Shown: positions 47,478 through 63,990 of the stretch, piece by piece
Position numbering within the stretch: the stretch's first letter is position 1
How the letters are laid out: every line of letters begins with the position of its first letter
NCBI GenBank assembly: GCA_029204225.1
Contig: CM055101.1
Coordinates: forward strand, 62,748,171 to 62,812,170
Source of the DNA: Diphasiastrum complanatum
Lineage: Eukaryota > Streptophyta > Lycopodiopsida > Lycopodiales > Lycopodiaceae
DNA length: 64,000 nt
Direction of reading: 5' to 3'
Program-made: the position numbers and the translations under genes
Notes under the pieces: generated by a model
Database searches by the model: none
What the model saw: the letters and a program-made list of their open reading frames with translations, nothing else
Told to the model about the DNA's origin: nothing

Positions 47478-50459
47478 TTCCCCTTAAGCTTACTACTATG
47501 AATCTAAATTGCAATTGAGATTTATCATATCTACTAAAGTAGAATGTTTATCTCTTGACAATAGCTTTGTCAAAATATTAGCCAACATATTGTTTGTATG
47601 ATAGTAACTTAGTACAACATCTTTATTCTAAACTTTCTCTCGAAGAAAATGGAACTGAACTTCTATGTGTTTAGTTCTAGTATGAGTACATGGTCGAAGA
47701 TAGAGCTATGCAGCTCTGATTGTCACACTGGAGTATTGTTGGACCAATTTGTGGAAATTGCAGATTCCATAGCAACGAAATGCATTTACGCTTTCTGTTG
47801 TTCCATGAAATGGGCCCTCTTGCAAGGAAACAGATATAACCTGATGTGGATTTTCTAGTATCCACGTCGCTTGCCCAATCTGAATCTGAATATGTGACCA
47901 ATGAAAGTGCAACTTCTATATTACCGTTATAGCTCAAAGCATAGTGCTTCGTGCTTGGATGTACTTCAGTACTCTTTGCAGAGCCTTCCAATGTAATAGG
48001 TTTGGATTGGACATGTATTGAGACAATGTGCTTACCACCTATGCTAGATTAGGTTGTGTGCAGATCATAGAATACATTATAGATCCTATGATAGATTGAT
48101 AAGGATATCTGTACATTTCTTGCTGATCTGCTTGAGTTCTAGAGCACATGTCTTTAGACAGCTTGGATCCTGGATCCATGGGTGTGTCTATTGGTTTGCA
48201 GTCCTCCATGCCATATCTACGAAGTACATTGTTTAGATAGGACTCTCGGCTTATAGTAATCCATTTGCTTGCGCGTTCTCTGTTGATCTCCATACCAAGT
48301 AGGTAATGGATTGGGCCTAAATCAAGCATCTCAAATTCTGATTAAAGCAAAGATTTTGATTCATGTAGTAACTGATTTGAATTGCTGATAATTAAAGAAT
48401 CATCAACATATAATACTATTATAACATATCTTGACCCTTTACTCTTGAGATATATATTTGAGTTTGCGGAGCAAGAAGTAAAACTATGTTGCAACAAGAA
48501 GTGATTAATTCTATCATACCGGGCCCTAGGAGCTTGCTTGAGGCCATATAGTTTCTTATGCAATTTATGTGAGAAATTGGCAAAAATCTAGCTTGGTATT
48601 TTTATGAAAGAAGTTTGTAAGTGAATCTCACATTTGTGGAGGATGTTCCAATGTGTGGAAAATTGTGAATTAAATTAAAAATATTAGATATAGGGGTCTT
48701 ATGTTTTTTGTATCAAGCCTCTAGGTGTAGGATGTTGATAGGGTCAAATTTGGCATAGATGGCAAATTATCCATTTTCACTTCTAATGCCACTATCGAGC
48801 CAAAATAGAGTATGAGGCCAAACTCATGCCAATTAGAGTGTAGATAAGTGTAATGCTTTTGCTTGATGAACTTTAAGAGGTCCGATAGGATTTAGAGGTG
48901 GAACCATGAGTGGTCCAATAGAATTTGAGATATGCTTGAAAATGGTCCAATAGAATTTAGAGGTGAATGAATCAATGGTCGAATAGGATTAAGAGGTGGC
49001 AAAAGTGTGGTCCAATCATGATTGAGCATTGTGGTAGATCATGGATCTATTAGTATCATTGTACTTCTCATTTGGATCTAATTGATTTTGAGATTGAGTG
49101 GATTTTGTGAGTAATTGGTTTTCTAGCTTTCTCTCTCTAACTCGAGAGTTCATGATGATTTTCTCTCTCTACCCAAGGAGAGCAGCTTGTTTTTACTTAG
49201 ATTATTTTTGGAACACTTCCCACATGTGTGAGTGAGAGTTTGAAGTGATTGAATGCATGTAGTAGTGTGATTTTGCCATAGAATCAAAGATAGATCTTGA
49301 ATCTCAATCTAGTCTTGATCTTGGTGCATCTACACACCTTAGGAGATCACAAGTACATGTAGTGGATAGTCCACACGTGTGAATTTAACAATTTACATAC
49401 CAAATGCTCTTGGCCTTGAAGGACGTAACCTTCTGGTTGATAAATGAATATTTTTTTTGGTATGTATCCGTGAAGAAATGTTGTCTGGACGTCCATCTGG
49501 TGAATGTCCAAATCTTCTGTAGCAGCTATAGCCAGCAAGGTGTGAATAGATTGATGCTTTACCACTGGACTTAGCATCCATAGCAGCTTTCCAATTGTCT
49601 GCATATGACATAAACAATGCTTCTGCAATAGTGGCAGCTTCATCATGAATCATGAACGCCTGAGGGATGAAATGATCAGGTTGCTGTTGTTGTCGTGTAG
49701 ATCTTCAAACTGTAGGTGCTTGAGTAGATGTTTCTCCTAGGTGAATGACTGGGATATCTTCAACTTGTGGTTGAACGATAGTAGGTCTAGGCCTATCGAC
49801 AATGAATGGAGTTGTTGGGACAAACTCCTACATTTCATGTTTCTGCTTGAAATCATGAAATTTGTCTTCAAGGAAGACAACGTCGCGGCTTGATCTGTAT
49901 TAACATCATAAATACGGTATGCCTTATGTGATGTTGAGTAGCCAATGAAAATATACTTACAGCTTACTGGGTCAAGTTTCTTCCTCAGATCAGAGGATAT
50001 TTGTGCATAGCAGAGACATCCAAATACACGTAGATGTTTCATACTTGGTTTGTAGTTCTTGGGTAACTAAGCATTGACTATGATGGATCGGGCACCTTCC
50101 AACAATGTTCAATTTTTCTTTTCAGCTATGCCATTCTATTGCGGTGTGTAGCTGGCAGTGAACTGATAGTGCACGCCACATGAAGATAAATAGTCTGCCA
50201 TTTCATCAGAGATGTACTCTCCCCCTGAATCAGACCACAGGGTCTTGATCCTCTGACTAGTTTGGGTCTCAACAAACTGCTTGAATTCTTTGAAACAGTT
50301 GAATGCTTCATACTTGTTCTTTATGAGCATGATTTTGGTGAATTGGGAGAAGTCATCAATAAATGTGATGAAATATGCTTGGCCCAAAGAGGGCATGCTC
50401 ATAGGACCACATAAGTCACTATGAATTAGTGACAGAATGGACTTCGCTCTTTTGGCTTG
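47478..50459 (-). pseudogene. Copia D: integrase core, RT, RNase H
   Basis: Reading leftwards, the integrase core has LIHSDLCGPM, FIDDFSQFTK, LWSDSGGEY and YTPQ (50459-50090). The integrase end has LRVFGCLCYAQI (50042-49737). RT has DIHQMDVQTTFLHGYIP and YQPEGYV (49653-49396), is interrupted by a solo LTR, then continues with KKLYGLKQAPRARY and LYVDDSLI (48563-48342) and LGPIHYLLGMEI (48329-48039). RNase H has YSDSDWASDVDTRKSTSGY (47991-47677). Frameshifts and the two insertions inactivate it. The N-terminal half continues at 58076. Confidence 0.92.
48568..49390 (+). mobile_element. Solo LTR inside copia D reverse transcriptase
   Basis: This 823-bp segment starts TGTGAGAAATTGG and ends GAATTTAACA, with the duplication ATTTA at 48563-48567 and 49391-49395. 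Removing it rejoins HLVCKL to HKKLYGLKQAP in frame. Its interior shares CTCTCTCTACCC...GAGCAGC with the reverse complement of the copia A LTR, so it is a distant relative of A. It contains CACACGTGTG at 49372-49381. Confidence 0.92.
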
Positions 50460-53634
<3,175 letters not shown>

Positions 53635-54188
53635 TGTTTTATGGTGACCACAATGGGATTTAGATCCACGAAAGCCAGATACTCTAGTGGTATCCTAGTT
53701 CATACCGCCATAGAGGATTTAGAAGGTTTAGAAGTGTTATCAATGCTCCTAATGTGAAAGAAATTGGACAAATACGAAAGGGAAACATACATTTTGATGA
53801 AAAAGAAGAAGAAGAAAAAAAAAATTGGATATTCCACATGGAATTGACCTCGTGAAATCCTTTATATGTGTTTTGATTTTGAATGGACAATCATTATTTA
53901 ATGATTGTATAGATGAAAAATGAATGATTGTAACTTTTGATCTTGATGGTATTGTGTGATAAAAATTGTTGTTTGGACTTAGTGATATTTGTGAGATGTG
54001 TGAACAAGATTGAATGTTTTCATGATTGAGTAGTACAATAGTTTCAAGATTTGTAGAAGAAGTAAGGTATAGTGTTGGACAGAGAGTATAATTGAAAATA
54101 AAAAATCATTTATACGATCATTTGACAACAATACATTAGAACATATAAAAATAAATAAATAAATAGAACCAAAAAAAAAAAAAAAACA

Positions 54189-55238
54189 ATGTCAATGGAT
54201 GAAGAAAGTGCCAGTCTACCTAGTTTTAATGGAAATGAAGATGAAGATGCAGATCTACATATTCAAAGATTCATGAATGTGTGTAGACAAAATTATGAAG
54301 AAGAAGATGATGATATGTTTAGATTATTTCTAGTAACATTGGATAATCTTGCTCTTGAATGGTATTTAGTATTGAATCAAAAGAAAATTTGCAATTGGTC
54401 AAAACTTAAAACAAGCTTCTTGGATAGATTTAGAAGATGGAATTACTATTCTGATATTATTAAATTACTAAGTGAAATTAAACCAAAACAAAATGAACCT
54501 ATCAAAAGCTTTGTTGATAGAATCAATTGTTTGGCTAAAAGATTAAGTGAAAGACCAGGAGAAGAAATTTTCTTATCTTGGTTTATATCAGGTTTGCCTA
54601 ATGACATGGCATATGATATTCTCTCAAAAGTTCCTAAGACTTTTGAGGAAGCTATCTCAAGGGCAGTTGCTTTAGAACGTGCTAATAAAATGATGACAGA
54701 AATAGAAGAATTTGATAAGAAGAGTTGGATAGATAGATCCTTGGATGAATTTGATGTAGGAATCACTTCCTACTATGCTAGAGTATCATCTATTCCTAAA
54801 ATTCTTAAAAAAAATGAATCTTGTTATTTTGATGATCCTATTCAAACAAATCAACTTTTTAAAATTAAGGAAAATATTATGGTGCAAGAAGGATGTAGTA
54901 AAAATGTTAAGTATGGCTATAAGATTAATCAATCAAATAAAATCATTGTTGTCATTGAAGAAAACAATTGTTGTGAAGATACTCAAGATGTGGTGCATTC
55001 CATTGATGTCTACTTTGAACCGATGGAGTCTTTATATAATGATAATGAAAAATTGGAAAATATATATGATGCTACAATTGATAAATATGCTATTGAGGAA
55101 GTAGAACAAGAAGGTCAATCAAATTTGGTTGATTCTAACTTGTTGCAAAGTCAATGTCTTTTGAAGGAAGAAATGCTACCAAATGACATATGGATATCAC
55201 AACCTGAAAGTCAAATATTACCATTATTAGGTGAATGA
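54189..55238 (+). CDS. Gag-like protein of element E
   Basis: An open frame of 349 codons begins MSMDEESASLPSFNGNEDED and shows the retrotransposon gag layout of Ty3 elements: F.GNEDEDADLHIQRFMNVC, LEWYLVLNQKKICNWSKLKT, FLDRFRRWNY, then SFVDRINCLAKRL and WFISGLPNDMAYDIL. After residue 200 it becomes acidic and less conserved. There is no zinc knuckle and no pol in frame. It is unusual here for being uninterrupted while the surrounding elements are broken, so it may still make protein. Confidence 0.8.
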   Translation: MSMDEESASLPSFNGNEDEDADLHIQRFMNVCRQNYEEEDDDMFRLFLVTLDNLALEWYLVLNQKKICNWSKLKTSFLDRFRRWNYYSDIIKLLSEIKPKQNEPIKSFVDRINCLAKRLSERPGEEIFLSWFISGLPNDMAYDILSKVPKTFEEAISRAVALERANKMMTEIEEFDKKSWIDRSLDEFDVGITSYYARVSSIPKILKKNESCYFDDPIQTNQLFKIKENIMVQEGCSKNVKYGYKINQSNKIIVVIEENNCCEDTQDVVHSIDVYFEPMESLYNDNEKLENIYDATIDKYAIEEVEQEGQSNLVDSNLLQSQCLLKEEMLPNDIWISQPESQILPLLGE

Positions 55239-56176
55239 TCAAGAAATTGAAGATAGTTTTGTTGGAGTAGAAGAATTCATAAAGAAAATTATTACTTCCA
55301 GTACGAGTGACATCGATGAAAGGTCTCAAGGTCAAAATATAACTTCCATTCTTCCCAAGGAAAAAAATGATGACCCATCTGATTCAAAGAAAGATCAAAA
55401 GGATTTATCATCTAAGATGGATGAGTTACAAGTTGTTCATGAATATGATGAAGATTTAGAATTAGAATTATCCAAGTTGGATCACTCATCTTTGAAGCTG
55501 ATTAATAATGAGCTATATGAAGAAACTAATGTGAAAAGCCAAAATGAAAGAGAAATGGAAGATTCTAAAAAAATAAATTCAATATATGATAATGAGATTT
55601 GTACCAAGAATACAAATGAAAATGTTCTTCAAGAGTTTAGCCATTAATAACTCTGTTAATCCATTATATGGTACGGATATTGAAATATCAATCGATGATA
55701 TATTAGTGGTTACAGTTGTGGATCAAAATCCTATACATGATAAATTGATCAATGACATATCTAATAAAACAAAAATGAATGAAAATATTTATAATAAATG
55801 TATGGTAAATGAATCTTTGGATGTATTATCACATCACTATAGTATTATGTTATCATTTATAATTATAATACTCTATCAAAATTTTTTGAAATCAGAAAAA
55901 TATAACTACATACGAGTATTAATACCTCTAACTGATGAAATACTAAGTAAGCATGATAAGAGGTGGAGAAGTGATTATATCTTCAAAAGCGCTAAAGATA
56001 TTCAAAATAAAGTCTCTGAAAAAAATGGTGAATATCAAAGAAAGTCCGAAAAAATCAATGGTTTCAAATATTACAAGATTATTTGTAATAATTGGTATAA
56101 TATGATATTAAGTCATCATACATATGAGATGCTTCATGATAATTACCATAAGAAATATCCAAATAAATTGATATAA
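55231..56176 (+). pseudogene. Acidic continuation of element E coding
   Basis: Two overlapping frames (55231-55647 and 55586-56176) follow the gag with a short overlap. They are rich in Glu, Asp, Lys and Asn, with no domain I recognise. The second contains a basic, tyrosine-rich end (EYQRKSEKINGFKYYK). Frame changes between blocks suggest decay of one longer frame. Confidence 0.4.
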
Positions 56177-56539
56177 TTATGATGATGTAGATGTATATAA
56201 TCTGATAGTTTTTTCTTTTTAAAATACAACAAAAACAAAAAATCCCAAATTTGAAACAATATAAAAAGACATTGAAAAAATATATCTATTTGAAATTGAA
56301 AAGAAAAAGACATAAACGATGGCATGACAATGAGATTATTTAGAAAAATGACTATCATTCAAAGTTGTTAACTTAATTAACTAGACACATAATTTGGCGA
56401 TATATTTTAATATGTGAATGGAGGATTAAGAAATTTACATATCAATGTGAACTTCATGTTTGAAATATATATGAGCAGCCTATGAAGATATTGTTTTAAT
56501 AGAATATAGATCTGGTCTTGTGATGGTTAGATAGATAAG

Positions 56540-56827
56540 TTAACCAACTAGCTTTCTATAGAGAGTAATGTCCTTGAAGGATCTTTCATTACCTCCTATA
56601 GTTAGCTTTACATTTGACTCCATAGGTGTATCACAAGACTTTGCATCTACCATATAAAATCTTTCTAGAATAGAATTAGCATACTTCTCTTGACAAATGA
56701 AAGTAGATTGAGAAGTCCTAATCACTTCTATTCCTAAAATGTAATGCAAATGACCAAGATCATGCACCTCAAACTCCTTCTTGAGAGCACTCTTGATATC
56801 CTCCACATCTTGGTTGGTCTCCCCCAC
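56540..56827 (-). pseudogene. Copia RT fragment inside element E
   Basis: One 95-codon frame matches the copia segment after the RT active site: EFEVHDLGHLHYILGIEV, STFICQEKYANSILERF and DTPMESNVKL...FKDITLYRKLVG. It stands alone, on the strand opposite to E's gag, and probably arrived by a later insertion followed by deletion. Confidence 0.88.
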
Positions 56828-57650
56828 TCAAGATGATATGCAATGACAGCTTGAATGTAGGATCCAATACAAATTCAAATAAGTGTGTGTTTATGGACGA
56901 GATGCACAAATTTCAATGATTATATTTTTACAAACTCAATTTGCCATATCTATCAAATACTTTTACTTTTTTAAGCTTATAGTAAGGAAAAACTAGTGGT
57001 TCAACTACCATGAATTGGACAACTAACTTTAGTTTTATGACACAAATGTGTGAGAGGCTATCTTGAGAAAAATATTTCATCTTATTTGAGAAAGATATAA
57101 TATACATCCTGGAAGATGATACACTCTATATGAAGATTGGAGGTAAAATATCCACACACATTACACTTGCATCATATAGACACTGTGATGTATGCATCCG
57201 TCCTATATAAAGACCGATATGTTGCATTTCATGCCTATTTGCATTATGCATTGATCTGAAGATGGGATGCAATGTTCTAATGCCTTGGATGGGCATTTTT
57301 TTTGTTGAATAGTATCATGAGGGTGGTATTGAGAGGAAATATGAAGATTTGGAAGGGATAAAACATTACTATTGGGGAGGTGAGCACTATGTCATTAGCG
57401 CAAATAGAGGATTTACCACTAAAAAAAAAAGAAGATAAAACACCTATTGATGATTATGGATCTATGTCGAAGACATCTGTTGCTGCTGAAGACCATCTTG
57501 GATCTTTTATTGAGAGTATTTGTGAGATCTTTTGAGTGATGAGTGGAAAAATGAGTGAGAGAATATGATGAGTGTTTTCTATTTTGTTGTTCATAAGGTC
57601 TTGAGAATTATAATTGGATCATAGATTTTCTTTGGTAAGAATAGAAAATA

Positions 57651-58075
57651 TGCTTAACAAATGTAATGGCACTTTACATGGAAAAGCTACCGCTCAAAGT
57701 GGTTGAAAAACACCATTAGAGCTATATATATATATTATATATTTTCAGAACCACATACATTATCATGATAAAACCATTGAAAAAGATGGTCAAGATTTCA
57801 TAGATAGATCATGGCAATTGCATCAAAGATTGAATCAAATTAAGTTTGCTTGATTGGAGAGAACACAAGAATTAGTAAATGAAAAATATTTATATCATTG
57901 AAAAGAATATTTGAGATGGATTACTTATGAGTTGAATGGGTTCGAACTTAAGTTACCTTCTAGTATAATCTTTGGCAATATTAGAACTAGAAACCCAATG
58001 ACTGGCTTCATAATCACACCAAAACCCCGCTATAGTGTTATGAACACTATTAATCAACACACAAAACGTACCACA
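57651..58075 (+). repeat. 3' LTR (partial) of element E
   Basis: 425 bp corresponding to 53175-53634, with a roughly 35-bp gap near its start. It is preceded by a purine-rich stretch (AAGAATAGAAAATA). Confidence 0.82.
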
Positions 58076-59200
58076 ACTTGTCGTCTTGGAAATTTCGTTC
58101 TAGGTTGTTTCCCTAGTAAGCACATTTCACAAACAATTTGATTTGCTATGGAGACAACATTAATATTCATGTCCTTGACCATACTATTGTGATGCATGTA
58201 CAAGATAGACCTCATGTTTAAATGACCTAATTTTTGATGCCAAACATGAGCATCAGAATTACTCATAGAAAGTGCATAATCTTGACTCAAGATATACAAA
58301 AAAAATTTCTCTGTGTGTAGAGAGAATTTCATTAGAATTCCTATCAATAATAGTACATCGACTAGCAATAAACAAAGCTCTATAGCCTTGATCAGTGATC
58401 TTGCTAATAGACAATAAATTTTTTGTTAATTTGGGTACCTAAAGTACACCATTAAGTTGTCTAGTGATGCCATCAGAGAATTGTAGTCGAATAGAGCCAT
58501 GGCCTTCGACTGATGTGAACTGGAGTCACCAAAGAAGATGTACTTCGATTCTGTAGCTGTGAGTGTAGAGAAGAGGTCCTTGCATGGTGTCATGTGCTGA
58601 GAGGCACCTGAATCGAGATACCATTGACGGGCATCTCTGTTGGGTTGATCTTGTACCATCAGCACCTTTTCGTCTTCTTGGAAATTTTCGACAGAGTCAG
58701 AACATTCTTCTTGCTGCTGCTACATCTTCTTCCTTGCTTCATTGTGCAGCGTGCATGAGGATGCAACAATCCTTGATGTCGTGATTAGATCTTTTGCAGT
58801 ATCTGCTAAAGAGTTTGGTCTTGGATGATTGTTATTGTCCGTGCTGTTGTTGTTGTTGTTGCATTGAATCTAGCTGCTCCATCTTCGTCTTCTTGTCCTC
58901 GAAGTTCTTCTTCTTGGACTACTGCTTATTAGAGTACAATGCCATTGACTTGGTACTCGTTTTGGATAAGCTTTTTCTCTTGACTTCTTCTTGCAATAGA
59001 CTGTTGTCAGCTTTTGGAGTGATAGTGCAAGAGTATTGCTCAAGAGCAATACTAGGTTGTCACAAGAGAATGGAAGATTGGCGAGAAGAGACATTGTTAA
59101 GTCTTCTTCTGAAATAGGGGAACCTATTACAGCTAGTTGATTCAACAACTGCTTGAACTCATTCAAACGGTCACTGACTAAGGTGCCTTCGCTCATTTTG
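58076..59200 (-). pseudogene. Copia D: gag, protease and integrase zinc domain
   Basis: Reading leftwards, 59196-58870 is mid-gag (SDRLNEFKQLLNQLAVIGSP, LLANLPFSCDNLV). 58665-58426 is protease with WYLDSGASQHMTP, the active-site Asp present. 58368-58076 is the integrase zinc domain (WHQKLGHLNMRS, CEMCLLGKQ). The first half of gag is missing where direct repeat R begins. The protein continues at 50459 after element E. Confidence 0.9.
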
Positions 59201-59229
59201 AGTGTAAGGACCTTATTTCTCAGGAAGAG

Positions 59230-59756
<527 letters not shown>

Positions 59757-59789
59757 TGTCAAAAATGGTGAGCTCCTGCAACTTTGTCA

Positions 59790-59925
59790 TGACGCGAAAT
59801 GAAGCGACACGAAGCGAAGATCGAATGGCAAACAATTCACGAAAGTCAACGTACCTCAAAAACTCTAAGACACGAAGTGAAGCGAAACTCGAAGGTCAAA
59901 TGATTCGCGAAAGTCAAACATGCCT
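59790..59925. repeat. Tandem GACACGAAG/GAAGCGAA repeat
   Basis: Two diverged copies of a unit of about 75 bp, each with GACACGAAG, TCGAA and CACGAAAGTCAA or CGCGAAAGTCAA. Confidence 0.6.
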
Positions 59926-59934
59926 CCAGGACCC

Positions 59935-60650
59935 ATGCTGCATGATCGAGGAAAGTACAAACAAGTTGTTGATAGTTGGATGCAGAGAAGGAAATCTCTA
60001 CCAAGCCAAGATAATTAACAACTCTGATAGCATATTAAATGCATCAGAGAATGAAGATCAGCTCTGGCATAGGAGACTGTATCATCTAAACATGAGGAGC
60101 CTGTATGACATGTGTAAAAAAGACATAGTCATAGGGCTAAAGATATCAAGACCCGATACTGAGTTCTGCGAAGCCTGTCAAAAAGGCAAATAGCATCAAA
60201 ATCCATTCACACATGAGGGAAGAAGAGCCAAATAAGTTTTTGAGCTCATCCACTCAGATATCTATGGACCGATGAAAATGGATTTGCTCTCAGAATTGAG
60301 GTATTTACTGACGTTCATAGATGACTAAAGTTTGATGACTACGATCTACTACCTAAAGATGAAATCTAAAGTGTTTGATTCCTTCAAGAAGTTTGTGGCA
60401 TTTGCAGAGCGACACACCTCAAAGAAGATTCAGATCATCAGATTTGACAATGGAGGTGAGTACAAGAGTAAAGAATTTTCAAAATTTTGCCAAGAACAAG
60501 GGATCAAGCATCAATTCACTTCTGCGTACACACTAGAATATAATGGTGTCGCAAAAAGAAGAAATAGGACGCTAGTCGAAGGAGCCAGATGCATGATGAC
60601 ATAGGCTCAATTGCCAAGTCAATTCTGGACTGTAGGGTCGAAGATCTTGC
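59935..60650 (+). pseudogene. Copia integrase fragment
   Basis: The zinc domain has LWHRRLYHLNMRSLYDMC and CEACQKGK. The core has ELIHSDIYGPM, LTFIDD (then a stop), IIRFDNGGEYKSKEFSKFC, IKHQFTSAYTLEYNGVAKRR and LPSQFW, after which it ends abruptly. The Asp-Asp-Glu residues are still visible, but three stops and missing gag, RT and LTRs make it a relic. It is a different copia family from C and D, on the plus strand. Confidence 0.9.
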
Positions 60651-61410
60651 GTAGTATAGCCCTCCCGCCTGTCAACAAAGGTTAGATCACTGGATAGGTA
60701 CCTAACTATTCATAGATGCTAAATTTAGTTAGTTTTCTACTTCCTCCCTAACTCTATTCACCAGTAACACTACTCTCCCTTAACTCTACTCCTCTACTAA
60801 CATTCATCATGATTTGGGTGAAGGAAAGGGATAGAAAAGGAGAGAAACAAAGAAGAGAAGAGAGAAAGAGAGAGAGATGAGATGGAGGTTAGCTCAAATG
60901 CTCAATGTCATTGCTTATGGAAAAACCTTAACTAGCATAACCAAAAAGCATGGAAAATGAAAATAACAAGCAATCACAACAATAGCATAAGCAAGATTGA
61001 TTAGCAAATAAGGATGCTTGAGCTCTCAAAATGGTAGAGTCTCCTCCTCTCTATTAAGCATCCAAATAGTGTACAAATGGTGCCTTTTTATAAAAAGGGG
61101 AAGGCCCTTGCCCCTCAATCCTATTGGCTAATATTCACATTGATCCCTATCCATTCATCTTGGATCCAACTTGATCCAAGGGTCCACAAAAAGTACATTG
61201 GAAATTACAAGATTCATGTGAGTCCAAAATTGGACCCAACTTTAAAAACTAAACTCTAAGTTTAGAATTGACTTTGGGCCTCAAGTTTTATTTTTATTAC
61301 AAAGGGCCCAAGTCTATTATTTTATTTACAACTTCACTTGTGTGCTCATTGGGCCATTGGCTTATACACGCAGGATGACATTCCCTCGCAACACATTTTA
61401 TTGGATGATT
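60651..61410. other. LTR-like spacer, no gene
   Basis: The sequence runs from TGTAGGGTCG (about 60629) to CTCGCAACA (about 61396) and would fit an LTR of a minus-strand element covering the coding sequence to the right. No partner or target duplication can be seen in the window. Confidence 0.3.
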
Positions 61411-61464
61411 TTATTCATTTACATTTTGTTGGGAATACTTGAAGCAGTGCCGGTCCCTCGCACT

Positions 61465-63990
61465 CTGCTGGTTTAGTATAGTGTTTTCTTCACCCGCCTT
61501 TGCTGGATAAGGTAGGTGGTGAAGTCCTCCATAAAGTTGAGGCGATCCAATTTCTTCAAGTCCTTGGGAGTGTGAAGGGACTTGTGGACTCCCCGCAGCC
61601 AATCTTGGTCGACCCATGTTTGGAATTTGCATGTCCATGGATCGCTCAGAAGCGCAGCTCGGTAATACACACTAGCGATTGGTAGCTGATCTTTGACTTT
61701 GTTTGAAGGTAGCGCCTTACTAACGTCAAAGAATATGGATGGGAAAAAATTGTCCCATTTAGTCTCGATCCCCATTAGATGTTCTAAGTCCCGGGCGTAA
61801 GTGACTGCCGCGCAGACTATTGGATCAGGGCAATTGATGTAATGGTTTGCGAATGCGGTGAGAGCCCTTCTGGCATCTACATCTGTATTTCACCCATATT
61901 CGGATTATGTAATTGGCCAATTAAAATTCTGAAGTGTGATCTTGTCCAGAGGGGTGCTGCAATCCGCCCATTTAAATCTTCGTGTACATGGCAGGAAGTG
62001 CACGTTCACCCGTAATTGTTGTGGACTCGTCACATAGGCCCTGATGGCCGCAGGGTCTCTTTCAAACAACTGCTGACGCCACTCTGGTTGTGGTTGGAGG
62101 GCAGGTAATGCTTGCAGTTCTTTGCCCTTTATGGTCTGAGCTGAAAACGATATCTGCCAGCTGCCTCTTGATGACTCGTGGGGATACTTTGATAGGAATT
62201 CGTTGATTTTTTCCTCCACGGACTTGGGTCTTCGGAAGGCCCGACTGGCAGATATCGTGCATGAACCTCTGGATGATGTGGCTTGGCTTTGGCTGGTATC
62301 TGCACCTTGGCCCTGGTCTCGTGTATCAGCAGCCGTATCTGTTTGCTCTTGATCTTGGCCTTCAGACCCTTGTTCTTGGTTAAATTTCCCTGCTGTCTGC
62401 TGGCTTTGGTCTTGGCTGGTACTGGCCTGTGCAACATCAAAAATCGGTGGCAGTGGAATCACCACGGGGGTGGGCTGGGCCTTCGTGTCCATGAATTTTT
62501 GGCATGCCTTGAGGGCTTGCTTGGCCTGGGCGAGCTCGTGAGTTGCGCTTGTCCGATATTTGTTGAACTATGCCTGGTAGCTGTTCAAGGTTTGACTATA
62601 AACCTGCACCTGATGTCGAAGAAGATTCATTTCTGATTGAGAAAGCAGCCTTGAGTCTGGTGCAGGTTGAGCTAACCAGACGAGCTTTTCATCTTGTAGG
62701 ACTTTGACCTCCATCCCCAAGCACGTATTCTCTGCTTCCAAAAGGTTTAGTTGCGTCTGGATGGGAGCAAGCCGTTGGGACACTTCTAATTGAAACTCTC
62801 GCACCTTTGTGGAGGCCTATGTCAACGCTTTGGAGAGCGTTGAGGCCTTCCTCCTTCTGTTGCAGCTTGGCAATCTCCGGGTGCCCTTCTTGTTCATGTT
62901 GGTGCGTTAGAATCAGTTCGTGCTGCAGCTTGGTGAGGTCTGCTCGCAATTGTGTGTTACTCGTCGTCAGGTGTAGTACCCTGCTTTCCAGAATGGCTTT
63001 GGCTGCTACCGCATCCAGGATGTATTTTCCCAGAGTCTGGTACATCGTCATTAGGTTTGTGGGAGCAGCCGATACACTAGCACTAATAGGGGCTTGTGTT
63101 GTATCGGCCCTGACGACTTGTGGAATACCGTCGTCATTATTTTCTATCAGGTTCTCATTGGACCTGATGCCATCTGGGGTGGTAGGATCAGTCCGATCTG
63201 GCGATGGTACGAAAATTGTTTGAATAAATGCATCATCAGACAATGATTGGTTGCCCTCGACAACCTTTGGTGGCAAAGCAGGTGGAGTTTGAGAAGCAAC
63301 TGTGGAAACAGGGGTGAGGACGGTTTGTCCAAATGAGAGGATGGGAGGAACAGAGGGGAACTGAAGGGTAGTGTGGAGTATGAAAGAAGGCAAAGATGGA
63401 TCATAAAGACTTTGGCATGGGGGTGAAAAATTGATGACTTCCATCCATGCCAGAGTGTCTGGAGACAATTGAGAATCAGAAGGATTGAACGGAATAGAAG
63501 CAACGGTGGCGTCAGGAGTGATGGAGGATGCGATGGTGATGGATGGAGTAGTGGATAAGGGTGGACACATAAATAGATGTGGATGGAACAAGAAGAGAGA
63601 TAGCGACAACATAGATTGGAGTGGGGGGTTGCAAGGAAGAAGAAGTGGCTGTGGTTGATGGGGTGGTTAGTGCGGTAGTGGAGGTGCGTCTTCGGGTAGC
63701 AGTTGGAGATGTGGATGTAGAGGCAGTGCCACGCATTCATTTGCTGGCCGTTGTGTTAATAAGTACAGGTTGGAGGAGGTGGATGCTTGAGATGGCGGAT
63801 AAAGGTTAGTGTGTGGCATGAGGGTAGACAAAAGGGATGAGCGTTGGAAACCGCGCACTTTCGTCTCGAAAAGTGTGCAGGAAAAGTTATACAACAGGGG
63901 GCCTGCTACGATACGCTCACGGTTGTTGGGTTTGATGGAGTTGGTTAGTTCACGAATAAGGAAACTATGCCAGTGGTATGGCACAACAGA
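61465..63990 (-). pseudogene. Unrecognised Pro/Gln-rich coiled-coil protein
   Basis: Reading leftwards, 63984-63667 has ELTNSIKPNNRERIVAGPLL and YNFSCTLFETKVRGFQRS. 63612-62815 has a Pro/Ser/Thr-rich stretch and then a heptad-like region (KYILDAVAAKAILESRVLHL, LRADLTKLQHELIL). A one-base shift near 62815 leads to VREFQLEVSQRLAPIQTQLN. A TAG at 62568-62570 precedes a Gln-rich part and DPAAIRAYVTSPQQLRVNVH. The last block (61775-61473) has GIETKWDNFFPSIFFDVSKA and WTCKFQTWVDQDWLRGVHKS. At least three lesions break the gene, and the right edge of the window may cut it. Function unknown; possibly an element-encoded protein. Confidence 0.45.
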
